Source: Eumeta japonica (Eukaryota; Arthropoda; Insecta; Lepidoptera; Psychidae). From it: a stretch of DNA of 64,000 nucleotides. The stretch's first letter is position 1. Each line of letters begins with the position of its first letter. The notes under the pieces are model-generated. The model saw only the letters and a list, made by a program, of their open reading frames with translations. It was not told the origin of the DNA and ran no database searches. Positions 24,174 through 37,844 of the stretch are shown here, one piece after another. The position numbers were made by a program, and so were the translations under genes. Location of the stretch: positions 229,725-293,724 of the forward strand of contig BGZK01000754.1 of the NCBI GenBank assembly GCA_005406025.1, given 5' to 3'.

Positions 24174-27100
24174 CGATACATACATATAATACGAAAAAAC
24201 GTGAAAAAAAATTGTATAAATTCAAAATAATTTATCATCATATTTTATTTACATTAAATTACAATACATATGTGCCATTTTGTTGAACAGCTTAATACCA
24301 TTTTACCCTTCCGATCCCACCATATAGCGTCAACTTTAGCGAGTTAAAGCGGGTTTCTCTTTAGTCCGTGGCGCTTGCTCGCCTTTTGACCATGATCTTT
24401 TTCGCACGATCTTGTCGTAGGTAATCCATTTTTCAACACCAGTAATCAATCTTTTCAAATGCGGTCCGGTATCATTACGTTTCAATAGAGAATCACAAAT
24501 GAGTACACGATTATTTAGATTTTCTTCAGTGAGCTCGTGTGGACTCCGGTATCTAGTTTTTTTGTATATCTAGATTTTTCATATGGATTAAAACTCTGTT
24601 TTGCTCAATCGCCAGCTCTTCGGCTACGTCGTTAAAATTAATATGCCAATCTTGCTCTACTTTTTATAAATTGGAATCAACTTTATTGGTGACAGGTCAG
24701 CCAGAACGAGGTTCATTTTTGAAATCAAAATTACCGGACTGCAAACGCTTGAACCCATTTTTTGATACTTTTACCGACTCTGAATTCGCAAACGTTTTCG
24801 AGGCTTGCGTCGCATTTTTCCCTTTTTTTTTTTGTAATAAAACTCAAAAATAAATCGAATTTCTGAGTTAGATTAACTTTAGGTGGACAGAAAAATAATA
24901 GAAAAATGGCGGAGCACCTTTTAAACTTTTTATTTTTCTTTTGTTAAAATGTCGCCTATTGAATGGTATCAAAACTAGCTAAATACAATCAGCACAACCA
25001 AAGCAATTTTAATGTAACTTTTTACTTATAGAATAGGAAAAATGTTCACAAATCACAATTTTTTTTCGCGACTCGTGTCGCAGTTCTCCCTTTTTTATAA
25101 TAAAACTACAAAATTTCCTAATTTCTACGTTAGATTCATATTTCGTAGACAAAAATAATATAATAATGGCGGGACACTGTTTTGACTTTTTATTTATTTT
25201 TTTAATTTTAACCTACTTAATGGTATGAAAACTAGCCAAATACAAACAGTATATCCAAAGAAATTTTACTGCAACCTTTTGCTTATAAAGGATGAAAAAA
25301 CCTTTTCACCGGTCTAATATAATACCGAATTTTCAGTAAATAAAACTTAAAATCTAGATAGACAAGCACTTTACCATGTAAAAAAGTCTTTTAGTAAATG
25401 AGAAATAGTGAAATCTATGTAAATTTCAGAGTCTTTAAAGTTTTTACTTTGATTTACAATCAGATCACGATTCTAAACAAAATCATTTAATAAAAGCTCT
25501 ACCATTTATAAACAGCTTGATAAGTTATCCTCTACTCTATTTTGCAAACCATTTTTACGGTTCTGAGCCAAATTGGCAAAAACAGAATCTTTAAACTTTC
25601 GTTATATTCGTCCGTCCTTATGTCACAGGCATTTTACTCAAAACTACGAGATGTACCTACATTGATGAAATTTGAAGTGTAGGTGTCTTGTGTAAGCCAC
25701 TACTTAGTTTGGGAAGTAAATAACTAAAACAAATATTTGTAGGGGGTTGCTCCAAACACGTAACAGAAAATGAAAACAATTTTTTTCAGCATATATCAAC
25801 ATGTCGCACATACTTCGACAGTTCTTTCAAAAATAATAATGTTTTAAACAATTTGTTTTTGATTTAGTGAATATTTTCTAAAATAATCACTTTGAAAATA
25901 GCATAAATTGTGGGTCACTCCGTATATTTTTTAAACTGTATGCCCAAAAAATATGAAAAAATTACGAAGGTAACGCTTAATAAAAACTTTCAACGAAAAT
26001 TATTTTTGGACGTGACCGAATATAACATTTTTGAGTTATTACCGAAAAATTGCGCTTCTCAACAAAAGAACGTAAATGCCATAAAATACACTCTTTTGCT
26101 GATGCACTTTAGTTTATACTAGTTTAAGAGTACTAGTTGACATGCCCACTTGTTTCTCTAGGTAAAGGCGACCTAAAGTGCGGGAAAAATGAAAAAAAAA
26201 CATATAATAATGAAGTTATTTTTTTATCTGTAATGCATTTCTTTACAGTTACTATAAAGAACTGCACTACAGATAAAATAAAAAACTACATTGTTACATT
26301 CTGTAGTAGTTAAACTACAGAATTATACACTAAGCAAGGTCCGGCATGTTCTTGGCCGGTTTTCCAGTATAATTGAAGTTCTGATTCCCCAGCTGTCTAA
26401 AAATACCTAGCAAATTCAATTGATCTATATACTATAATTGCAGTAATGTTATAAATACATCGTTAATGGACCTCCAACAGGCAATGACCCAACATGGAAG
26501 GTTTAAAGTCAAACCGCCTCTATCTGAAATTAAAGACTGTGCGAAGGCGTGCGTTTAAGAGGTGTGTCAAAAATCTGGCGTTAAATGAGTGATAAATATA
26601 ACGGTACAAAAATAAGAAGTAGTAAAACCATCTCAATAATATAAAAATCGAAATACTTAAAACAATTCTGTACAGATATAAATCTGAAAGACTCGGGCAT
26701 CTAAGCAAAACTGAAACATACCTTAAATAAAGTATTTTACTTTGGACAACGAAGCTTCAGCACAAGTAACACTCACAACTGCGCGCCTAGACATCTGAAG
26801 AACTCTTTGTACTGAGTTTTTCAGTGAAACCCCCTCGGTGTTGATGAAACACGCAACACAGGTACATGTTCCAGCCGCACTGGCTGTCAAACAATAATTA
26901 CGTTCATGGTACGCAACGCGCTAAGTAATTAGGGGGTATTGTCCATCGCATTTAAATATTCGGGTCGAATTTCAAGGCTGAGACGCCGCTGTAATGTGTT
27001 ACAAAACATTTCAGCGAGAAGCGAAAGCGACGACGACGTATGAATTTTCAGACGAGCCGTAAAATTTTGTACTAGCTCTCGCCAGCGGATTCACTCGCGT

Positions 27101-27363
27101 GAATATAGAATTAGTTCCATTGTTATCGCGAGCAATGTCTATATCGTCTGCAGTCGCGGTCCAGACCTCGCTCTCGATTTCCATCCCCATCCCGTACTCA
27201 TTCCGATTCCAGTCGCGCTATCGATTGCGATCATTCGTTATTCGTTATCAAACATTCGTTTACATAATATAAAAAATAATTTGACATCAAAAATAAATAT
27301 ATAAACTTTCACACATTTGACCCTTTTAAGAATTTTAATTGCAATCGTTACCATTGTAGCTTA

Positions 27364-27449
<86 letters not shown>

Positions 27450-30400
27450 CAAGATTAGAGTAGAGTAGAGGAAACTTTAGCAAGGCTTTTTCCATTGCAC
27501 TTCGAATAGATTAGAGTTTGTTTATGAAGAAAAAAATATAGGGCCACGTCTGGCATTTGAATGTCATAATTGGCAACTCGCACTATTCAAAAATGAGTTG
27601 CCAATTATGACATACGAATGCCTGACGTGGCCCTCTATTGTTTTCTTCATAAACAAACTTTAATCCATTCGAAGTGCGATGGAATGAGCCATGCTAGGTT
27701 TCTCTACTCTACTCTCGGATGTCAAATCTGAAACGAGGAATTCCGCAGAAAAACCAGGGCAATTTTATTCTCAGACAATATTATATCTTTATTTTCCGCC
27801 AATGGCATGCAAAAGGCGATACTTCATAATCTCAATGATAATTATTTAATGTTAGTGCAAATTATTCACAGTTAATGTTGATTTTGAATGAACCTCTTTG
27901 TTCCTACCTACCTACCTACAAGATACCTACAAGGCCTGTCTAGTATGATGGATATCATAATCCTAGTGAAGCAGTCGTTTGATCGCGTCGACCAGCGCCG
28001 TATAGAATAGACAAGCCCAACGACGTATGCCGGCACCCACCGCGTTCACTAACGGGCTTGACAAGAATTGCCATGGCAACATTTCATAGATGGGCTACTT
28101 TAAATTCATTTGCATCAACTTCCAATGATGCCAACAGTAGTTTCATTTTTTAGATTGCTTTGGATTGTAATTAAGTGGGTATAATTTCGTCAAACAGCAA
28201 ACAATCCTCCATTAACAGAAATAAGAGACAATGAACACAAAAGATTGCGACAAACTATACGAAAAACAATGAAAGATAAAGCTAAAACGTTCAGTTTTTA
28301 AAATTTCTATGGAAAACAAAATTAAACGATTACATACAGACTTTCACGATTACATGCATATGGTAGTTTTTTACAATAAATCCACTCACTTATATTCATA
28401 AAATTTCGTATAAGTTTTACTGTCGTATCACAACGCATCAGGTTCTGTTACCTATTACAACTTATTTGAATAATAATTTGAATCATTCAATTGTAACTCA
28501 TTCAAAAATCATATGGAAATCTACAAGCTGTAGAGCATAAAAGAGTTTTCATATGTAAATTCGAGTTTTCGCGTCCTCGCTATTGTAGTTAAAAAATGTA
28601 TTCCACAGATTCATACCAGCAACAGCGCTTAACACATGAATGACCTTAGTTACGTGTTGACCGTGAATCATAAAATATTACTATGTGGGATAAGAGACGA
28701 ACGATTCATGATTAGAAAGATTACAAGCTGTATAGTATAAGATTACGAAGGCATTTTGCAATCATAAAAAAAAATCTCGATCTCTTATTGTTTAGAATAT
28801 TTAGAATAGGATAGGGCGTTATCTGTCGGTACCTAACAACCCTGCTATTCTATGAGAAGAAGACGTCAGGGTTTCTATACTACAGCAGATGATAGGTTAA
28901 TTAATAAAATGGAGACCAGTAATTAATATTCTTTTGGAACAAAGTAATAAGCGTTCTATAATTACTCACGATAATATCTTTTTAAGTCTCTAATTGATCA
29001 TTAGAGATAGGTCAAGGTAATGGGTAAAAATTTCATTTATGCTTTTCGAAAAACGAAAAAGGTTTCCAATAAGCGGCATCCGTTATGGACTAGCTAAAAC
29101 ACGAGGTGAAGCAATGAAAATTTCGTATTTCACAAATAGATATCACGTTGTTTTTCCGTTTCTGTATGAGAAGGGGACTATATATGCAATAATCCAAAAA
29201 AAAAAATATGTTTCCACGACTGAGGACTCTTATACACAAACCCGTACGGCACGTCGGATGCACTCATAACACCGACAAATCCTGCCTTACAACAAACCCA
29301 GGATCATGAGCGTTGTCTAACCGATACTTGCAGTGCAGGAAACCGGACAAGTACCAGAGTTTTATAATGCAGTTAAGCTTGTATAGCAAGTATGTAAGTG
29401 AACATGATGTCAATACTTGCCCAAAGCAAAGGAGGGGAGCTTACGGGGAGTGGGTGGTGCGGGCCGTATCCCACCAACATATTGTGTTTGAGGGATAAGG
29501 GCAATACTGTGCATAATTTAAAATGCAGGTAACATTGCTGCGCACTATCCGTTTCGTGTAGGGATGTAATTCGATTTCTAACAGGAAAAGGAGTTTAAAA
29601 TTTCATGGATTTCCCGATGATGTGAGGTATCTACCTAAGTTTTTTCCTGACATTTCAAAACGCGTTGTACATAGCTACTTGCATGACATTTTAGACAAGA
29701 CACAGTGCACGATTTACAAAGCAATTATATTGTCGCTTAAGAATGTCTAAATATACAACAAATAGGTATGCTTTTCTGCTCCCACGTAAAATACATTTGG
29801 GTTTTTTTTATATATTTTCTAATACAGAATATCAAATGATGAAGCTCTGTGAGTCAAAACGAGTATAAAAATGGATTATACACTATATAGAAAAGGAGAA
29901 CAAAAACCAAAAAACTACAAACATAAATTTGTAGTTGATGAATTACAAGCGATCGTTGATTGCAATTGCAATATTGCAACTTTTTGATAGTTTGTGGTTA
30001 TTGAAATCATACACTATCAAAATGTTGCAGTATTACAAAAAAAAAATGTGTAAGCCAAATGGATGAATGATTTTTTGTTCTTCGCTTAACTAATGCTACT
30101 TTCACGTACAAATTAACTTTTTTTTTTTTCAAACAGCTGTCGCGTCGGAGGTCCTGATCAAAACGAGTTAGCGGCCGAGGCGGGGTCGGAGGCGAGTCCG
30201 CGAGTTTTATCCGCTTATAGTCATCTCGCACCAAGGCCGAAGATTAATGAAACAACGTGCAGGTAATTTTCTGACAAGCCAAACTATTATATTGCGAGGT
30301 GATCCGACGAAGTGTTGTTGACGTTTGTGTAAATAAAATTCCGTTTGAACGATTAAACATGAAGTCAATTCGTCGATGTAATTCCAATGTAAACAAAATG

Positions 30401-33400
30401 GAAGTAAATTAAAGAATACCATACGAACCACTGGCAGATATTAAACAGTCCGGTGTTTGCTAGACCCCACCCAAAACAAAACCCATTGCGATAACCCTTC
30501 CCCAACCCTAAAAATTTAAATATTATACTTTCAATAAATTTTGATTTTACAGAGCAGAATGGTCTCCTAGGTGGTTATGGCTCTGTACGACGGTCGAGGC
30601 GAGTAATGCTCGATCATCGGCGCACAAGAGATATTTAACGAGTAACTCACACATTCGTAACCCTCGTTCACTTTCTTCTTGATCGTTCAAACAACTATCC
30701 GTGAAAAGACTTAATAGTCACGCTGACGTAAAGCATCCCTTGCCGGGCGCCTCCATGGATATCAAACTGGTCCGTGTAGGTCTCGTTTACCGTCACACAA
30801 GCACTTGACGATATTATTGTCTGTTTCAAAATGCCCACCCAAACCAAATACGGTCGACGCACACCACAGATCGTTCATAAGTTCACGATCGTATGCCCTT
30901 TTCAAGTCTATAGAAGTATTTATGATAAACCTTTTATATACCTTTGGGTTTTGGAGAAAAACTCCGTTTTTCAAGATTATATGTAGGTACACAAAAATAT
31001 CGTGATTTTTGTGATACACATAATTTCCAAAAACGAATTATAATTATACTGAATATAAATAAATGTATACAATAAAAAAAATATATTTATTTTTTAATTT
31101 TTTTATTCATGCAAATAATACAATTTTCTTTATTATTATTAAGATAATAAAAAATTCAATGAATTGTATTTTAATAAATTTTGTTAAAACGCCATCTACT
31201 GTTTAAATATTCAACAGTAGAAGAACATTATTTTCGTAGCAGTGACATTTATGTACCAATTATAATATATTACTTTTTTATAATATTAAAAGAACTATAA
31301 ATCATCGTAAATTAATAAGTAAATGTAAATAAATAAATTATTTTAGAATTTTATACAAAATATTTGTTTTTTTTTTATTTTTTCATTTTTAACTCTTTAA
31401 GCCTGTTTTTTATTATACAGTTTATAGCAAATATCTACCAAAAAGCGAACCGAACTTCGTTCCGACCGGGTGTCCCCGAGACACAACCTGCCCTTGTTTT
31501 AATTTCAATTTTTGTTCAACTCTTGCACGTAAGTATAAGAGTTTAAAGATGGCAACATTGGACGTTCAACACGAATGTAATACCGTAAAGAACATTGTAA
31601 CATATGCTAGTGAGCGTTTTAAATATTACGAAAACATTGAATGTTAGAACAATACGATTAGAATTGAGCATGTTAGTAGTATTAGTAGGGCGTCAATTGT
31701 TGCCTGACAGGTTTTAGTCCAGGTACTTATGGGATCATATTATCTCACTGACATATCAGACTAACAGCACGAACAGTCCTGATGCGAAACTGGCGCAGTA
31801 CTATCATAAATTAAGCTTAACAGTGAAATTCGGAATAATACAATAGATGAAATTCGTACATTAATTACGCCTAACGTACTTAATCCTGTTAGAACGTAAT
31901 AACTTCGCACACAGAGCGAGTTAACGACTGCGCGAGACAATGCAGTGGCGCGTTTACGAATGGGGGGGAAAAAAATATGCGACAGCGAGGACGGCCGAGA
32001 CAATGGGCGACATTGAGAACTGCATCCACTCGTAAAGTAATTGTCCATCGTCGCTCCGGCGCCGTAGTGCACCGGCGGAAACGGATTTAGTTTTTATACG
32101 GCGCAAACGCTATCATGGATACCAATTATCATTTTTAGATTGTTTAACAGTACTTTTTATAATACCGTTAATAATAATAATGACGATGATGCGTTTCGAC
32201 GACCAGACTGATCTATGCATCACAAGTATATAAAACAGAGGCATCAGGATAATGCAAAGTTAATTAATGTCGGACTAAGAGGCTGAGTGGCTAATTGGCG
32301 ATCCGATACAGAACTTGGGCTTTGCACGCCAAGTTTCCAATTAACGAACAGATTTATCTACTTTCATATATATATCTATAGGGTAATAAACTAAGACGAT
32401 ACTGAGTTAGTCGGCAAACCTAGCATTGGATGTTCCTGGTTATGGAAAAGATCTGCATAGAGCGGATGGCCCCCGTTCGATGCGGAAGAAATGTAGGAAT
32501 AAACGAGAGGCAAAATACAATTTATAAGGATGATCTTATTATCTTAATTTTAATTAAGATAATAAGATTAAGAGTTAAATTTAAATTTAACTAGTGACAA
32601 TAATCGACAATCTTCTTCGCATATTACAACATAATTTACACAGTCGATTTTTTTTAAATTTGTTTCAGTAAATTAGAGAAACATTTAAATTTATCATTTA
32701 TGTTTATCAATTGTATAAATTCAGATTATTATAGAATTAACATTAAACTTTAAGTTTTAGGTTGAAACTTCATACTTACTTAAATGAACTTTCTCAATAA
32801 TTTCACCAAGAATTTGATCGATTTGATTGGAACATTATATTATTTAACGACACCTCATACAACACTTACAAACATCAGAGAAAAATTTTAATACGCACGT
32901 AGATGATAATGTAACTTAAAGAATATTTCGTCCATGCTAGCATTATAAAACCGAAAATAACTCTAACAATTCAGTAGATAAGAGGAGAATTAAGTGAAAT
33001 AACAATATTATTAATTTGGCTTATTTATTAGTTATACGGCGGTGACGATAACGATTGCAAATGTGAAAAATACTGCCGGCTATGCACCGAGATGGTAATC
33101 GGACCCGGAGCCGACAGCAGATGAATAAATTCCTTCTAAATCCTGGCAAGCCGCGACACCGTTGGAATTTTACTTTTTAATATAAATCTGAGAACGATCG
33201 AGACGATCTAATCTATTCATGGAAAATATTAACAATTTTAGAGCGACAGCAAAACCTGATACAGTATTGACAATTTCGAGCGCAACATCTTCAACTGGAT
33301 CTAAAAGTTGAAGTCTGGACTTGAGCAGTTTCTGATACGCCGCTTTTACTAATTAGCATATTCACAAAATAACACATCTGCCGCTAGACTGCATTCCTAC

Positions 33401-33598
33401 ACGCCTTGCAGCGCCTGACTCGGCCGCGGTCATTATGCGACTCTAGTCTATAAAGTAATCTTTTTTCGCTTGCAGCAATAACTGTACGTACTATAAAATT
33501 TAAATTTTATTGCTACGGTATTCATATATCAATGGATAAACTTTAAACCGCATAACCATTTACAGTATTTATAGATTACGGAATAGTTATGTGTGTGA

Positions 33599-33629
<31 letters not shown>

Positions 33630-36600
33630 TGTGTGTGTGTTAAAAGTGCAGCAAAGCTGTGATCCACAAATAAACTAGGAGATCAACAACCCGAGCACAA
33701 AACTTTTAACAATATAAACAGGTCCTAACAACTAACACTGAACCACGCGGTACAGAAAATATTTTTGTTGTTTCCAGATAAAATCAAGAATTCTTGAGAT
33801 CACCACATCGCGACATATTTTACGCGACATAAAACACATTTTTTTCGGGTTACCAACGTTATATATAAGCAGAAAAATTTTATTATTAAAATGTGTGTCA
33901 TTAAAATTTTTATACTTTCGAGCTGTTAAAGCTGCAAGTATTACGTGGAAACGCATACGAGAACAGCAGCACAGCCAGGGTCAGACTGAGAGGTCGGGAA
34001 ACATGCGAATAGGGGTCAAGTTCAAAAGCGGAGTTGAGATCGTAATCCGCGATCGTTCACGCGAGTCCAGATATGGTCATAAATTGAGCAGAATGTAAAT
34101 TTATTTTGGAAGTACTTTGAGTATTAATTCAGATTTCCAACATGTTTTTTTAAGTAGACATGTACGAACTTACTGCCTAACTGAAGATGTTAAGTTGTTG
34201 CTAAGATGACCGACATAAAGCTAGATATATTTCCACGACCTTGCGTTATAACTTTAAATTATCACAATTACTATTCTGCGGCTGTACCCCCACACATTAT
34301 CTCTTTTTTTTTTAAGTATAATCGTTATATAAGGTTTTATAGATAGATCTTTCCAGATAGTGTAACGTCCGACTGAAGCGCAGAAGGCTTCGTACTTATC
34401 ATTTTTTTTTTCATTCGTACATTATTTTGCTTTTGAAAACATTCGAAAGCCAACAAAAAAATTATAATTTCTTGAAATATAAAAAATATATTAAACAATA
34501 ATCTTCTATAGAGCATATCTTTATATTATGTAATACAAAGATTCTGCCTGTTTGTATGATTTACATGCTTGTTTTTTTTTAGCGTGAGGAATACGTTATC
34601 TGGCTAGATTTTAGTACACTTAAACTTTTGCCTACGGCTTTGCTCGCGTGAACATAGAAACATAGATCGAATTTCTTATTTTCATTTCAGATTGCTTGCA
34701 ATAATTGGTCGACAACAGCTATGTCCATAGAAGGCTCAAGATCCACACTGTTCTAGGATTAAAATCGCAAACACGACCAGGATGGAGATCAGTAACGGAG
34801 CGAGATCGTTTTATATATAAAAAAAAAATACTTTTAGAGACAGTAAGTGTATTTGCGATATAAGAATAATCATTCCTCTATAATAATTTATAAACATAAG
34901 CGATAGATGCGGACAAGCGCGCGTAAGTCTAGCATGTCAGTTTTGAAATGCCGTCCGTGAACACGCCCACAATCGACAGCGGCAATAATCTTCGGGTCTT
35001 TGAAGTGCGATCATCACCATTCTAATCGGTTGCCGATACGTGGAACATGTGAGCGCTGCACGGAGGCAGATCGTAATAATGGATTCTCCGTCTTCCGTAC
35101 CCGCCTCTAAACGATAGAGCCGTTATTTACAAGTGTCCAAATTCATAGCAGACAAAGCTTGACGTGTGGGAGCTAAGCGACAACAAATACTCGACGCTGT
35201 GTCACGCTGCACACCTGCGCGCCGCATATAGGCGGGGCTGCATCAGTATTCGCATCGCAACGCGGACGCCGCGACACCGGCCCGCCCGACGGGAGCTGTT
35301 TAACAATCTGCCGGCGCGGTCGGATTGCATTCGGCGCACTTGCATTTTTAATTTTCGATTGCGACAAGTTAACGGCTGGGTCGTAGATGATGACGTTATT
35401 ACAGCCATAGCTTTTTTTTTTTTTCGTTATTATAAAGGTGATACTTTTAACACAAACCACGTAAATTATAGATGGCAAGTATCGCGTTGACGCATGAAAT
35501 GGACATATGACGATGCTCCGTTATCAAAGTATGATAGTGTTCTTAACATATAAAATATTTCATATATATAGTAAGAAATTATAAATATTTTTTTTTATAA
35601 AAACCAGCTTTTATTGAAAAATTCAGTTGTACCAAAACGAAAATATTAATTTTATGCAAGTGTTCTGCTCAGTAATGTTATTTATGCAAATGAATAGAAT
35701 AAAATAGACCGATCAAAATCTTGCCTTAAACTATCTACTTACATACGATATTAAATCCATAATTGTACCTAATACAAATATCCATAATTGTACATAATAC
35801 TCTATTAAATCAAATAAATTTAAAAGCTTGTATCGGACAAGAAAATTTAGTTCCAAGTACTCTTTCTCTATTTTCTATTTGCATTACAAGCTTTTGAAAT
35901 TATTTATATAGTAGAATATTACGTACAATAATAGATATTTATTTCGAATATATAGGATTTCGGTCTATAAAAATCTGATCTATAAAAATAACATCAACCA
36001 GCACAACCCTTGCATAAAATTATTATTCTCGTTTTAGTACAAGGGATTTTTCTTAAATAAAGGCTTGTTTTTGAAAAAGTTTGTTTTTTTATTAAGAATT
36101 TTATTTTAAACTTTTTAGTTTTGTCTTAATACGTGCGTTTTTCATAGCGCATCACTATGGCAAAATATTTTTTGTTAATTTCGAACTATCTGATTCTTCG
36201 ATGAGGAGTCCTTCTCTAGATTCTATTCGACTAAGGGTGACATAAGCTGCCCAGCGGCGAAAAGTTAAGAATCAAAATACATGACAGCGTGCACCACTAT
36301 GTTGCCTTGCATCTTATGGACAGTGCAGGCCCAGCAGAGCTCCACAGGCAACATTCTTCGGTAGGTCATGCCGAAACCATATTTGGCCTAAAACCACGAC
36401 AAGGATATTGCAGTCCGGGTTTGATTTTGGAGTTTTCCTTCAACTAGACAGGTGGCAGACCAATAATGCTTACGACGCCCATCTCACCGATCTTTGCAAT
36501 CACAAACGAGCCCAAAGTCTATAGGGTTGCTAAGTTTTGTAACAAAGTTGCTTTGACTATCTTTCAGCTCCATCTTCAGGCCCTGAAAAGTCCAGAGAAC

Positions 36601-37780
36601 TTGCCAAGTCAAATCAAACGAGCCCAAACACGACGGGTTTATCTTGTTTAATTCAGATGTTTCTATGTTTACCTTCCGTTTCCATCTTCAGAACTTAGAT
36701 ATCACATAGAACCAGAGTACTTGCCAAGACAAAACAAATGATCCCAAACTCGACAGCGATGTGTGATTTATTACAGAATGCCTTTGGCCACCTTCCGACT
36801 CCATCTTCAGACCCTGGATATCGTGTAACACGAGAGGTGCTTGCCAAGACAGATCAAACAAGCCCAAACACGACGGGTCTATCTTGTTTAGTTCAGAAGT
36901 TCCTATGACCACCTACCGTCTCCATATTCAGACCCTGGATATTAAGTAGTACCGGAGCGTTTGCCATGACAAACAAATAAGCCCAAATTCGATGGGTTTA
37001 TCTTGTTTAGTTTAGGACTTCTTATGGCCACGTTTCAACTCCGATCCAATTCGAATATGAATCCAATCATCGCAAAACCTGCTCCATAGTACTATGTTAT
37101 TACAATGTCACTGAAGGTACGCAATTATACCAAATTTGAGTCCAACCGAACGTCAGGAAGTAGTTTTAATTTAGCTTTCAAGATTTGACCGACACATTAA
37201 CACGGCAAATTAAATAAAACTTGTAAAAAGGCACTTCCGTACATTAATGCCATTAAATTAACAAGTTATTCATAAATACATAAGCGTAGAGTTATTACAT
37301 TACGATTATTATTTTATATAAAAATATGTACTTCTTTTATATAAAAATATGTATAAGTCATCGGTTCCTTAAAAATTCGGTTCACATAAAAAATGGTAAT
37401 TTATCCATTAACCAACATGTTCTTAATTCCATTTTGTAAATCTTTTAATATAATCATATTTAGTTAATAAAAATTAATTTAATAAAGTAAGCAAGGGCGA
37501 TTCAGTTTGCTGCACGAGGGATTCCGTTCATTTTGCGACATTACATTTACATTTTTTTTTAAATATGTAATGAACCACAAACTCGTTGGGAGTGTCCAAT
37601 TTTTATTTTGATTCATCCACTTACTTTATTTCTTCTTCTTATTCTTTACTCTTTACATTCTAGTATTGAACTGATTTTCCAGTCTTTTTATTTAACCAAA
37701 ATTTTTGTTCCCGTTTTTATAAGGTATATATTTTTTATAACATCACAAATTACATAGAAACTTCTTACTAAGACATATAC

Positions 37781-37844
<64 letters not shown>

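Noticed and set aside
30007..30234. Minus-strand gene (KLADSPPTPPRPLTRFDQ...)
   Set aside because: Protein-like, but no acceptor or donor on that strand, while the plus strand has strong splice sites exactly bounding the GC-rich patch.
31761..32072. 103-codon minus ORF as a gene
   Set aside because: No recognised motif, low-complexity Ser/Arg content in a GC-rich patch, and no splice or start evidence.
35164..35490. Protein-coding gene in the CpG-rich island
   Set aside because: Frames are open on both strands from base composition alone; no start context, domain or splice partners.
36481..37045. CRISPR array
   Set aside because: The 120-bp units are contiguous repeats without unique spacers, and the genome is eukaryotic.
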